64,000 nt of DNA from Trileptium ribeirensis (Eukaryota; Nematoda; Enoplea; Enoplida; Thoracostomopsidae): contig JASANE010000897.1 in the NCBI GenBank assembly GCA_030248225.1, positions 1 to 64,000 of the forward strand, written 5' to 3'. The notes under the pieces are model-generated. The model had not been told where the DNA came from and made no database searches. It saw only the letters and a program-made list of their open reading frames with translations. A program made the translations under genes and the position numbers. Positions 23,633 through 38,400 of this stretch are shown here, one piece after another (the stretch's first letter is position 1; every line of letters begins with the position of its first letter).

Positions 23633-26409
23633 GTAAGTATTTCTTATATGCTCACAATTTATGTAATTATAAATTGGTCAGCTTTACTCATATGCGAGTT
23701 GTACGAGTAAGTATTTCTTATATGCTCACACTTTATTTAATTATAAATTTATTCAGCTTTACTCATATGCGGGCTGTACGAGTAAGTATTTCTTATATGC
23801 TCACAATTTATGTAATTATAAATTGGTCAGCTTTACTCATATGCGAGTTGTACGAGTAAGTATTTCTTATATGCTCACAATTTATTTAATGTTGAAAATG
23901 ACAACTTTCATTATTTTGAATCCCAGTTTCTTTTTTATATGTTTTCGACTCTTGCAGAGTACCATAGGGAATTCTATGTCATATGCGAGTTGTACGACTA
24001 AGTATTTCTTATATGCTCACAATTTATTTAATGTTGAAAATGACAAATTTCATTATTTTTGAATATCCAGTTTCTTTTTTATATGTTTTCGACTCTTGCA
24101 GAGTACCATCGAATTCCGTGTTATATGCAGTTGTACGAGTACAGTATTATATGCTCACAATTTATTTAATGTTGAAATAATTTAACTTCTTTATATGTTT
24201 CAACTGCAAGTACCATAGAAATTGCCATGTCATATGCGAGTTGTACAACCGTATCTTTTTTGTACGATTTGTTTAATATTTGAAAATGACAACTTTCATT
24301 ATTTTGAATCCCAGTTTCTTTTTTATATGTTTTTGACTCTTGCAGAGTACCATAGGGAATTCCATGTCATATGCGAGTTGTACGAGTAAGTATTTCTTAT
24401 ATGCTCACAATTTATTTAATGTTGAAAATGATCCCAGTTTCTTTTTTATATGTTTTCGACTCTTGCAGTACCATAGGGGTTTTATGTCATATGCGAGTTG
24501 TACGACTAAGTATTTCTTATATACTCACAATTTATTTAATGTTGAAAATGACAACTTTCATTATTTTGAATCCCAGTTTCTTTTTTTATATGTTTTCGGC
24601 TATTGTAAAATTTACCATAGGGAATTCCATGTAATACCTGAAAATTCGTGGCAAACGTACCCATTTTTTTAATACATATAAAAATCTTTAACTTGTAAAT
24701 ATTTTTTTGTTTTTTGAGCACGTTTTGTTTATATTAAACAAACAAATTAACGGGTTTCAAATATTTACTAATACTTCATAGCGTTTGTTAGTTCGCTACA
24801 GACAATATGTGCCTTGCACAAGCACCCCGAAACTAACCTGTTTACTTTTCCGGGCAAATGCATATAAGAATTAGTTTGTGGTTTTTATTTTACTGATAGC
24901 TGTCATTCATAATGGCAGCATTTGCATCGGCCAATGCTTCGCTATGTTAGGAACATGGTTGTCCAATCATTTCGCATTGCAGCATTTGTGAAAATCTATA
25001 ATAGATTTATTGAACCTAATCATTGGCTACAGTTAGGTTATATCTTTCTCCGCTTGTGTTTCGCACCGGCCAGGAGCGGTCTTCTGTTTTTGCGTTGCAG
25101 CCAAAGGCGTTTCCGGCAGCTGTGCACCAACACACGGAGCAATTACAAGTTACACAAATTTTCCAAAATTTTCCCCCGACATTTTCTTAAATGCGAAATT
25201 TTTCGAAGCTGATTACGCATATATACAACATTTTTAAATACACATTTGGGTCTTCATATATCAAGCTTTTGCTGATCATTCGTAGCCATTTGCCTCCAAC
25301 TTCAAGGAGTTGTACGGTATAAAATTGACTATATTAAATGTGGTCCCCAGCAGCATAAAGGCTAGACCAGAATTAGAATATTAACAGTTTAGCATTATAA
25401 TACAATTTAAAGTTCCGAAATTTCAAAGATGTTGGCGAAAAAATTTTGTAAGTATTTATGACGAGCAACAACGGGTAACGGTACAAATGCGTGAAAGCAT
25501 GACACAACATTTCAACCTATTTTAGGAATACTAGAGCTTAGACGTAATAAACACACCTATACGACATGGCTACAGCGTAAAATATTCATAATTTCATATT
25601 GCTAGATTAGTTAATATAATCTATGCTTTGCGGCATTAAAAGCAACTTTCCTACAATTTTTACAGGTAAAACCAAATTAAAGACATTATAGACCACATTA
25701 CCCAGCCGTGTTACACTTTCTCGAAGATTTTAAAATCGTAAGTGCATTAACAGAAAATTCCGTTTCACGACTCTAAACTTTAAATACGGTGTCATGGTTT
25801 TTATCTGTCAAAACATTATCGAATATGACAGACAAAGCAGATTCAATGATGTTCGGGGTTCCAGCTGACTAGATTACCGACACGCCATACCTCTGGTAGG
25901 TAGCACCAGTGACAGAACTATCCCCACGGGAAGCCGTCCAGGATGGCCAATAGGCGGCGACCGAACCGGAGCTAGCCCGATCAGCCTTCGGCCAGTTAGT
26001 GACCGCCATACTGGGCCCCTCTTCTCGACCGATTTACCAGTACAAGTGATAAACATCTGGATCTACTATGGATAGATAGTTAAGGCTTCAGAGTGCAAGG
26101 GATTTAGCAGAAAAAGGCCGTATCAAATCATTCTATTTTGCTAACGAGTTTTGATTATTTTGGAACGAACGCTATTATAACGGAGATACACTGCAGCACG
26201 GGTGTCTATACTGGATGCTGCAACAAATATACGGCTATTTTTAGCTATTAATATGCATTAATTGCTACCCTTGAAATCAAAAAATTAAAAAAGTCTATCT
26301 ACCTCTTGAAATATATATTCGGCTGAACCATGTCGTCGGCTTGAACTAATATGATGTCTGATAGATTAACTTATGTAGAGTATAGGTTAGCAAGCTTACT
26401 CCCATCAAT

Positions 26410-26447
<38 letters not shown>

Positions 26448-29400
26448 TAGCGTTCGGCGACTGGTCATGCACACTCCTAGTATCGTGTTGGGTGCGTTCA
26501 ATTCACAAATATTCCAGAAGTATACCCGCTTTTACAAACATGATACAACCAGAATAACATTGCTTTTTGTCGTAAAAATCAGCAAGACGAATTTCTACGT
26601 TTTATTCAGGCGATTATATATACCTACTGTTTCGGAACCCAAAATTGCAGCAATATAACATTGGGTTGAAATGCATAAATGCTGATATGGAGTGGAAATA
26701 AGAACGTTACCCAGATGAGGCTCGGACCGCTTCCCCACCCACATCGGCGCTAAGTGCCCAGCCTCTCCACACCACAGGTTCAACAACCATCCTCGAATTC
26801 CAACCCCCGACCCCGTAAGCGAAGAAAGAAGCCGCAGTACCCCAGGGACTCGGCTTCCTAATCCCTCGGGTCCTCGAACCATCAGCAAAAATGGTTGATC
26901 TGTGTCTTCTGTCAAAATATAACATACAATACGCAAAATATTGTATCTATTGGGTAAATTACAGTAACATGATTACTGTTGTTATAGGACTATCTGCCTG
27001 GCCAATGGGATGAGCTGAGCGTCGAGTTCGAGTTTGAACGCTTGTACGGCTTTTATATTTTGCAAGCTTATGTGCCTGCGTATTTAACCGTATTCCTCTC
27101 ATGGGTATCTTTTTATCTTGGTTCGAAGTCAATACCATCACGTACCACTGTTGGTGTCAATTCATTACTTGCTTTAACATTTCAGGTAAGTCTACCTACA
27201 CAACTATTATCGATGTTTTTTCAGACTAAATAAAGATTAATACATGTGAATATGGAGATTGCGTTTGTAAATAACAAGGATACTAATTTGAAGTAAATGG
27301 CAGATCTACAAGTTTGACGGAAATATAATTCTTCACGCTGAATTAGCGACAGGCTTACCTGTGAACGCTGAGTTTTATTCATTCCAATTACTGAACCAAA
27401 ACTGGCTGAACCTAAATATTTGTAGTATATATAACAGCATGTTCATATATTTATTTCTTGAACCATGCTAGTTCTAAAGATACGATTATTAATCAGCTGG
27501 AAAAGAACGCAATGTAATAAAATTCCGCTTAATAAGAGGGCAATTACAGCTATTTCATGGGCCTAAAAAAACAATTACAAGAACTAGCATGTCAGTGGTT
27601 ATGTGAATTGCCATGTAAAACACTCTTCCAAACACCATAATACAGTGTCACTCGTTCAGTCCGACGTAGATTGTGCAGAACCGAAGCTTCAAAATGTGGA
27701 TTTTTCAAATTCACCACACTTTATAGAATACATTTTTGTTTCAGTCCACGAAATTCCTCAATCGGAATGGCAGCTGTTTCGTCCTTCATTTTAATTAATA
27801 CTTTTTTATTTTTGTTGGATAAAGAAAGTGATCATGGGAGTAATCACTGGTATCAGACTAATCTAAATCTACTTTGATGTCACTATATACATCTTATACA
27901 TATATCATAGCAGAGACTGTCAGTGTCTGTAAACATAACCTGACAATCATACCTAGACTTGATGTATTTGTCATTGAATCCATACATTACCTTTTTAGAG
28001 TACTAGTACTGTAAATCCAACGTATATGGGTTTACACATACATACACTGGGTTTCTTCATCGAAACTGCTACAAAATTTTTATCAAAAATTGTACTCCCA
28101 CTGTAACGATTGTTTGAAACGAGTCTCTGAATTTATTTAGAAATTTATAACTTCATTTCCTTACTAAAAGCTCGAACGTTTTCCATAGTTTTACAAAGAC
28201 TGCACTATTGAACAGTTTAAGCAAACCCTTTTCATTTCAATATCACTTTTTGCTACCATGCATTTTTCAGTATTGAACAATACATCGTACTTCATCTATG
28301 CATGTGCATTGATCGAATACCCTATGGATTCTCCCTTGAGACAAATTCGGATACAGTTTCAAATTTCTTAGCACGTACCATGTACATACACCTATTGTTG
28401 AGGTTTGGAGCAAATTTCAATGGCGTTTCTAATATTCATTCTTCATTAGTAATATGTTATATTAAAATCCTTCTTAATCTGATGGCAATAAGGATATAAC
28501 ACAGTATTAACCTTTCATAGGCTCTGAAGCGAGCGTTTAATGACTGTGTAATGTATGTAAATAGTCCGGATATTCCAGATCTTCTTCTACGACATATTCA
28601 TGTTTCCGTCGGTTCCTAATTATCTCATTTAAGGATCCCTTCAAGCCACTTAAAACCATCAAGAGGTAACTTTTTGAACCAATCTTCCTTCATACAAATT
28701 ATTAGCATAAAAGTACATTATGCATTTGACTGTCTGATTGGGTCAAATGTTTCAAGATACTTGCTGTCGGCCTTGGCATATCGGTGTGAAGTCTTTGGAA
28801 TACCTCCTCGTATGCTATGTTCAAAGAAGATGTACATATTGGAGTTCTTCAACAATTGCTGCCGAACACCTATCAGCTTTAAGCAAGCATCCCATCCAAA
28901 ACGCGGGGAGTGATATTGGATTCAGCTTAAAATTAGCAATAGCAAAATTTCTAGAACTTTGAAATACATCTCATAGTAACAAAGCACAAGTCTTTACATA
29001 GAGATTATGGTACTACTTAAATTCTCTAAATTCAGTACATTCCTAACATTTTCTGCCTATTTATAATCGTCTTCCCTTGTACTTTTATCGTTCAGTTTAT
29101 GCGCGAGTAAACTTAAAAGGCGCCCATCGACTATCCTATTTTGTAAAAGCCGATAGCGAAGCGCAAACCGTTGTTACGTAACAAATGTGGAAATTTCATC
29201 GACTTTTCGATAACAGAAAATTGGCAAAATCAGAAACAAGCACCTAAAATTACAGCTTGTGTTCGAACAGAATTTTGACGATTTTGAATTTGCAGTGAAA
29301 ACTGTTATCGAACCCCTATCAGCTTCTGATTTGTATTTGTCTGTGTTCGCGAACAAATTTAACGTAATACTGACGTCACAAATCAATCGTTCATGTTGTT

Positions 29401-32400
29401 TACGTTACAGTGTTCGCGAACAAATTCAGCGAATCCAAATCCGGTAGATTTTCGTTCGTAAAAAATCAGTAATTTTATTTAAAATTTCGCAAACACTAAT
29501 TTTCAAAATTTCTATCACAAAGCTTTGTGTTAGCAAAATTCAAATAAATTACCGATATTTTTCAAACGAAAATCTACGGATTTGGATTCGCTGAATTTGT
29601 TCGCGACGAATTTAACGTATTAAATTGCGCGCACAAATCAATCGTTCATGTTGTTTACATTTACAGTGTTCAGCAAACCAACTAACAAATACAATCCGTA
29701 GATTTTCGTTCGTGGAGTCAGTAATTTATTTGAATTTTCGCGAACATTTACCCGATTACTATCACAGAGCTTTGTGTTCGCGACAATTTTGCGCCGGATT
29801 ATGGTTTTCAAAACGTTCAGTAACAAATTTTAACCGGAGTGGCAAAATAGGATTATTAATAGGTTCATGGGTTAAGTTTCTCTCATTATTGTTTAAACGC
29901 TGTCGCTGGTGCGACTTGCGTTTTGTTGAGTGAGTACACGACTTTCATATAATCGTACGGTTAAATACCCGTTCTTGGTAATAGTTCTGTATTGTTACAG
30001 AATTCATCTATTGTTTCCACAAACCCCTGTTCTTAAAATATCAACCAAAGCCTGGATGGAAGACAGTAGAAATTGCTGACTGTGTTTAAATTAGAAGGAC
30101 AGATCTGTTTCCTCGTCTTATTGCTGTGCTAGGCTATTCAGCAGTCCATCCCCGTTATAGCCAGTCTATATAATAGTTCATCTCCTCAAACTCACTATTT
30201 ACCCCCTCCAAGTTGAGCATCGAACAATACATCTAAATCTGACGGTTGTCTTGGTGAATTTCCAAATGTGGTTTTGAATTAGCATTAGAATCGTTGCATA
30301 TGAGAAACATATGCGTTGGGAAATATGTTGTAACGTTTGTTCTATTATCTAATGTTTGAGTTTGATAATAATTGATAACTAAACCTGAGCACCTATATCT
30401 ATCTGGAGCTGGTTGGCTAACTTCCAATTTATTGCATGATTGGATGACATCGTATTTTCCGTTGGCTGTGAAAAATCATGTTGACATCAATTTATTTTGT
30501 ACGTAATGCTGAATGCGTTGTCAGCTGAATTTGAATAGGCTATATAGATGACAGTGGTCATGACAGTATCAAAAGATATATTGGCAGCTGCTAGTATAAG
30601 TCAATTTCTAACGATATCTGATAATTGAACGGTTCTAATATTTATTACCCAATTCAATACCATTCATCAATTCTTGATCACGACTTTACCTCTATATACG
30701 GCTAATTTACTCATTGGTAAATGACTCGGTAAATTTACCCATTTACTCATTTCCTTAGAATCGTGACTGCAGCATTGAAAAATGTCAGCTAATTTATATC
30801 CACATTCTTGATGTTGTTGATAAGCTTCGGTGCATGATATTGATGGGCATAGTTGTAATCACAGAGTAGATTGGGAGAAGCAGTGTTGCGAAGTCAGCGT
30901 AAATTGTACATGGAGCCCGTAGCATTTTATGGGTGTTTCAAATTTCTAGCATATGATCTTTGGGGAACGTTGTTTTACTACATTCATTGTTTTTACGATT
31001 TTCGATGCGTTGATCTAATTTTCATTGATAATATTGGGGGAAGAGACATCGCTGCAGAAGTGTTTATTGACCTTCGTATTACGTAGATTTGACAACAAAT
31101 GATCTAAATTATGGTCCAGCAATAATATTTCCACACATATTCCCTCGTAAATACAAAGATGTATTAATTTTCCCTGATGGATATAATAGTGACACCAATG
31201 TTGTTTAGAGTTTCAAATTTTCTTGATCACTGACAGGTGAACTGTGAAATTTATACCATGAAAGTAGAATTTTCCAATAAAAACTAGACTGACTTCCTAA
31301 CTTAACGACTTTGATTGTTATTAATTAGAACCGGAGATAGCGCTGTAAGCACAGCCCATTCAAAGCATATGATATCAATATTTTTAACCTCGAGGATGGC
31401 CTTTTTTGCCCTGAATTACTTTTGGAAGGTGTTTATATGTAGCCCCTTGTAATTCGACGTATTGATCCAAGTTGAGATTGAGGTGGTCTAATTGTCTTAA
31501 TAATTGATCCGTAGCCACGATTGCCCAAATGTATCGATATTTTTTTAAACTCTGCCGAAAATTATCGACGTTTTAGGGCTGATGTCGGTAAAATTGAGAA
31601 TCCACTGTAGCTTTTCAGAAGATGGACGTGTTAATTTTAGTATCTAGATCCAGATCCTTCTTGAGAGTAACCTTCATACCTACGTACGCTGTAAGACCAA
31701 TCCATATAGACAGTCGTTCCTTAATTGTATCCTCCAGTTGACGCCTGCTGCAATTGAGAAAAACCGTAGGATCCGGGGATTCGCGGTCGAGGCGTTATTA
31801 TGTCATTCTCTTGCCATCTGTGTAATGGTTTGGGTAGCAGCGAGAGATCAAAACCAAACATTTTAGAAATAATTGCCATTGTAAACTGTCTCAAAAGTTG
31901 AAATACAAGAGTTTTTATACCATTCTCGTACATATATTTTTTGCCAAGATTAAGAAATGCTGGATACCGAATGGTTGGCACAGGCGAACACCCGATGCTG
32001 ATTGGTTGAAGTTTTGATCTAGAATAAAAGTGATAAGTCATTTTTGGGAAAATGTTGCGTGAACTGAGGGGTAACATATGTTAATATTTAGAAGTACATA
32101 TTATGGCGAAGAATTAATATGCATGCATATTGTTTTCCTTAAAAAGTGACAGGTCGTTAACCATCTGATATAGATACCGTTTTTCCTGCTACTCACTTTG
32201 GAATTGTAGTCCACTAGCTTATTCTTTCTTGTACGAAGTGTATCATTTTGATTTGGAATTTAAGGTTGGCTCAACAATTCAGAATTTGCCACGAACATCG
32301 GACGTAAAAAGCATTGATATTTGGGTTATGTCGTGTATGGCATTTATTTTTTGCTCGTTGCTTGAGCTTGCATTGGTTGGATATTTAACTAGAAATGAAC

Positions 32401-35400
32401 AGGTAAACCGGCGATATTAGCAAGGAACCTAATATATACGTTACGGGTGTTTACTCACAGTTTCTGCTATGTCATCATGTTTCCTTGATCCTTCATGCAG
32501 TGGAACCACTGATTTGCCATTATGGTTTTCTAACCGGCCGCGTTTGAATCGTTAGACATTAGCAATTCGCGAGCTGTAGCAAAGGGTCTGCTAGAAATTA
32601 ATATATGTGAAAACAGCTCCAAGGAAGAAGCCCGAAATTCAACAATAATTAAAGTGTCACCAGCGTCTAGAGCAACACCATTGAGATGGGCTCTATATAT
32701 AATTCAATACCTTTGTGCCATATGTCGCTGGCCACAAAGTCAACGATGATTTGTTTAAAACTTCTTTTAAATCATATGTTGCTCCGCTTGAATAATTTTT
32801 ATGACCGCCATCATCGCTGTGGTATCTATTTAGCAATTATATTGGAAATAAATTTACCTCAACTATTATGTAACAGGGTCGTTCCGACCTTGTCACGAGT
32901 ATGTCAGGACTTTCCCACTCAAAATTGTACCGGGACGCGTGGGCACATGGCTGCTGGTGTATAAAAAAGGCCACTCGTATCAGTTAACCGTTTTTATAGC
33001 ATGTCGCTTATATCAATGAACCTTTTGTATAAAATGTCGCTTATATTAATGAACCTTTTTGTATGAAAATGTCGCTCGTATTAATGAACCGTTTTGTATA
33101 AAAATGCCACTTATTTCATGAACCGTTTTGTATAAAAATGCCACTTATATTCATGAACCGTTTTGTATAAAAATGCCACTTATATTCATGAAACGTTTTG
33201 TATAAAAATGCCACTTATATTCATGAACCGTTTTTTATAAAAATGTCACTTATATTCATGAACTGTTGTGTATAAAAATGTCACTTATATTGATGAACCG
33301 TTTTGTATATAAATGTCACTTTGTATTAGGGGGACTGTTTTGTATACCAATGTCGCGTAATATCAGTTAGTATAACATGCCGCATAGTTTTGTTGTAATT
33401 TACGATCTTGCTAAGGACGAGTGTTACGACCTGACTAAATTATAAGGAAATGAGCCGCCCCAACCGACCTGTAAGACCGAAAATGGAACCCCACACCGAC
33501 AGAAACTGGAAATTAGTCGAAAACTCAACTAGCAGACACTATGTGTTATGGGGTTGACGGTTACGACCGTCCGGGAATAGGAGGCCCCTGGCTGCACGTT
33601 CAAGAAAACACGTTTGTTAAGACTGAAATCAAAAATATTAAATTTGCTTGGTTTTAGCGATATACTAAGTAATGGTCACGGAAAACAACAAGTTGCAACA
33701 AGCGGAAACCATTCTTTTGGTAGCTCTCGCGATTATAAGGGACGACGGATGTCGGGTTAATTGGACGGTACCCTGATCCGGAAAACAACCGGAGCCGGTT
33801 GGTAGGACACTTTGGTGAATTGTGAGTGGGCATCCAAAACCGCTCAGAACCACGCTGAAACTTCGCTTGTAACGTGTAGAGACAATCGCTATTTACGCTA
33901 GGTAGGATTGTCAACGTGAAACCCGGACTGTTACCTTCCACCTATCTTTAGGACATATTCTATATAAAATATGTAAATGTATATACTTGTGTGTGTGCCC
34001 TGTGGACAACTCTTTCAGGTAAAACCCTTTCGCTTCCGTAGCCCATTGTAGTATGCAACTAATGCAGGCCCCTATTTTCCGACATCCTCGTTGCCCTACC
34101 CCGCTTTCGAACCGGTGCATGCGACCCCTCGTTTTGTTCATCGTGACTAGTTGAATCCAACGATATGTGCCGGACCTCCGTCCGAGTTCCTGCTGACTCG
34201 CGGTAGCCCCGCAAAGATGCCTAGAAAGCTGTTGCCAACTGCTGATGGGCACCGATAAATCGAGTTTTTCCTCAACTCTAAAATGGGCGAACCGCCCCTC
34301 ATTGGATTCGTCTCGATGAGACATCTCCAAAAATACCCGGCGGGTCTCGGTCCGCCGCCCCATTAACCCAGGGCAGCCGACGAAAGCGCCCCTACCGTAG
34401 CCACTACTCTCTCTAATCGCCGCGATTTTAGTACCGTTCTTAATCCTGCCGCCCCAGTAGCCATATCACCCCTCGTTCAAATCGCCGTTGGACGACGAGT
34501 CCAACGATACCCGGTGGGCGGCGCACCGCCCCACCGCTAGCGCAAGAAAGCCGCTAGAAGCTCCCCCATACTAATACATATAGGAACCCATAGATGGGTC
34601 CCGACCCGCTTCTATGTCTACCCCCCTTGTGTTTGGTATCAATAGACCCCGTTTTCCGTCCTGGGACCAAATCTGACCGCAGCCCCTCGAAAATCCTCCC
34701 GGATTCCCCTTGTCCCGCTTCCCTTCCCACGCCCGCTTCGTGTCCTTGCTGTCCTTTCGCTTTTTGTCCTCGTTCTCTCTCTAACCGACGTTTCTGGTCG
34801 GTTTTCTTCTCTGTCGTCGTTGTTGTTGTTGTTTCTGATGTGTTGTGCGTGTGTGTTTATCCTGAGCGACCTTTCTGTCGCTCAGGACGCCATCCTGTCT
34901 GATGTGTGTAGCGTGAGTATATGTGTGTATATATGCGTGTAGATATATGTATATAATATATATATATATAAAGACATAGAAAAACGGATGAACGAGGACA
35001 CCACATACTAAAATTTACTAATTTTCAGAGTTTTACAGACGAACAAGATACGGACGGATAGGACGAACGGGGAGCGACTTTAGGGCCCTCCCACGGACCC
35101 TAGGGGCCCTGGAGCACGGTCGCTGAGCAGTTGGGAGTACGTTAGAATTCGCCCCGTCTCTTGCCTCGAGTCGGGCATGTTCCCGCCGTCGGTACCCCCC
35201 CACGCGCCGTCGAAACATACATACTTGCATGAGGACCATAAATTAATTTGAGCTTTTTCGTTGTTTTTGGATGTCCTCGCGTACGAGGGTCATCTGCTAA
35301 GTCGAATTTAGCTTAATTAGGAGCGTGGCAACTTGAAAACCACAAAGGCCGAGTTGATGTTTGCCGACTCGTATGGGCTGGGGAAGAGCAAATAGTCAAA

Positions 35401-38400
35401 ATATGAGCAGATTGTCACGCTAATTGGGGTTGAAGAAGGAAATTGCGTGACCCGAAAGTATTCGCAAGAAGAAGTGGGACCGGAAACTTTCGAACAGGAT
35501 CCGATTTCGCTGGACATCCGGCGATGAGGACGGAAAATTGGGACTTCAAAATTTACTTTTCTTGGGAAAATTGGGACAAAATTCCCAGATGGTCAACTTC
35601 CGAGTACTCGGAAGATTCAAACTTGATGTCGGTAAATTTAATTGAAACCGACTCTCTTTAAGGACATCGACGGTTTACGGTAGCCGTCAAGATTCGATTT
35701 TCCGGAAGTGTCCCCAATTGGACACTGAGCTAGAACCCAAGAAAAATGGGCGTTTCCCGACCAACGACGATTGGACGGCGACAAAATCGCCATCCTAACA
35801 TACAGGCGAAAATTTCGAGGTTACGACCAACGCGTCGAATCTTCGAATCAGTTCGACTTCGGCAGCGCGGAGTTTGGTCGACTTTACTGACCGGCTCCGA
35901 CGCTTGACTTTAATCATTAGTTGTTTTCTATTTCGTGTTTGCTTTCTCGTGGTTTTCGGTTTACGTGTTTGGAATGGGATTCGATCGATGGAGGACCCGC
36001 GTAGACATCTTTCGTCTCGCGGAAGGGGACTAGCAATGGCTGTCCAGGATCAAATATCGTAAGCCTAGAGGAGAACCGAGAGTACGGGGGTTTACTTTCC
36101 CCAGATGTAACAGTGACAGGTCATTCACAGGCAGTAAATTAGGATCACTGACAAACCTCCATACATCGAGCCCCGTTTTGGGCATCTTGAGCGATTGCAC
36201 GGGATGGTGACAAATTGTAGGTGACAAAGCCGAAGTCCAGCTGCTTCCCCGTGGTCTTAGGTAAGGCACAACACAATGGACGCTTCTCGTCCAGACTTTA
36301 CACGACTTGCTTCTCTTGAGTTAGGATCAACGAATTTTCTTGAGCCGACCACGGTAAAATTTCGTGAACGTGCATGCCACAGAAAATAGGGACTTATTCA
36401 ATGGTTTTGCTATTATGGTTTACAAACTTAGTGGATTGTTCAACGCCCATGCCGTGTTTGGGCTTGGACAGAAACGCAGCTTAGGGACGGAGGACTAGCC
36501 TCCGTCGGGCTTTAGGAAGTCCCGAAAATTTCTTCTATTTCATCGAGTTAAGAAAATTTGGGATCACAAAAGGCGGATCAAATTCTAGGCACACCAAATT
36601 GAGCTTAAGGTGTTTGCTGCTTTCACGGAGTGTTTGCCTAGGAATCGTCTCGGCATAGTTGTTTGAAACTGATTCTAAAGCAAACAGTTGTAGGCATCTC
36701 CTTTGTACGCCAATCTCATTGGGACGACTGACCGGAGTACCTTTAGGTGTCCTCTTGCCCCCGTGTGATCAAAATGAGCTGGAGGAGCACACCCCCAGCT
36801 GAGCAAAATTTCGCCAGCATTGACCTGGGACGATGGTGCATCGTTTTGTGGTGATACACCAGTTTTGACTCCAAATAACTATGTGAATAAAACAATTAAA
36901 TTCACATGTGTTCACCATTGCACTACGCAATGGTCTTTTCTCGAGACCATTGTCTAAAAGAACTAGAATTAAGGCTTGCCCCCTGCACCATCACTAGACG
37001 CCGACTTTGCGGGAGAAGCACTCTGTGTCCACGCCTTCAAACAAAATTTTAGGACTTCCTGAAAATAAAGAAAACTTACCTCCTCGCCCGGGCCATTTCG
37101 GCCCCAAACCGGGCGAGTGCAAAACCCCTTTTTTTCTTTTGGAGCGAGTTGATCGCTGAGTTTAGTTTTTCTTTGATTTTTAGCTCGGGTTGTCCGTTAG
37201 GCTATGTACTATGTATGCCCAGTTTCACTTTTTCTATAGTTTCAGTGTCAGCCAGTTACATTTTCCCGTATTATGAATTGATCCTGCACGGAGAATTTAA
37301 GTCCGCTGCAGTTTCACCAGTCTTAACCAGTCAGCCATAGGAACACGACAACATCGACTATTAGGTCGATGATAACTCAACTGCACTACAGTGCAGTTGA
37401 GACACTGCAACATTGCAGAGTAATAGGAAAAAGTACGGTTAGAGAGAGGCAAAAGACAAACAATCGAAGAGAAAACAAAAGACGCAAATGCGTCCCGGGT
37501 CGATCGCCCCTGGCCCGATGGGTCCAAACGACACCAATAGGTAGGAAACGAGGCTGATTTAGCCTTCGGTTAGGTGCGTTCCGTCTAAAAGGGACTCGCC
37601 TTACCATCTAAACCCCGATACCAAATTCGAAGAGAAATCAATCGGCTGGATGACCGGTTCGTAAGTCGCCCATAAGGACGCGTCATGTCACGCACTACCC
37701 GGACCGCGTTCCGTCGGCCTAAATTAAGGGAACTGTTCAATTTTCCCCTTCTTTTGCTCCTTGACTTCGTCGTTCGGTCAGTCGTACTACTAGGTAGGTA
37801 AGGATGTCAAACGCTATAGGGCGAATTCAGGCATGTGCACAAATGAGAGTATATCTTGAGGACAAATTTCCAGGCATTCCTTGTCACCAGTTAGAGTCGG
37901 CGTCGCCCCACGCAGCGCTCCAACGATGCTGCCGAGCTCGCGTAGTCAGTTCTGATCACCGTTTTCCTCCGCCCGCTTGAGTATTCGTTGCCCAGAGCGA
38001 CTCTGCATTAAGGAGCGATTTCTGAAGCACTCTAGGGCCCCTGCTCAGTGCACTGCATAGCCGATTAGTTCGCTAACATTGAGTCGAAGCAGGGATAACC
38101 GCCCCTAGACCGCACATTCGCGGGTATCTGCATGCTCCGTCCATATTGTCCTTTTAATGTCTTGCGCCCCTTAATTTATCGAACTGAAGCGACCACCGCG
38201 AGCTGCGGCCAGGCTTCCCCGATATGTTCACGAATACTCGTCCCCTGATAAGGCTTGGTTACTATAATAAACTTTGTATATTCGACATTGTGTTCAGACT
38301 TATTTCATTCCGAGACGCTAGGGGTTTGTCCGCTCGGACGAGCAGGCACTACCCGTCATGGCTTGTGGGCGAGCAATGCCACAAGCACTGGCGAGCAGGG

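Noticed and set aside
24922..25212. 96-codon frame in intron 1
   Set aside because: No family similarity, no splice sites in register with the channel, and composition similar to flanking intron.
26695..26890. tRNA gene
   Set aside because: A B-box-like GGTTCGAGGACCC is present on the minus strand, but I could not build a cloverleaf or find an A box at the right distance.
33911..34363. 150-codon minus-strand frame in element B (and its mirror 55,920-56,372)
   Set aside because: Not conserved in copy A beyond the nucleotide similarity, with no recognisable domain. The mirror is only the palindrome partner, not independent support.
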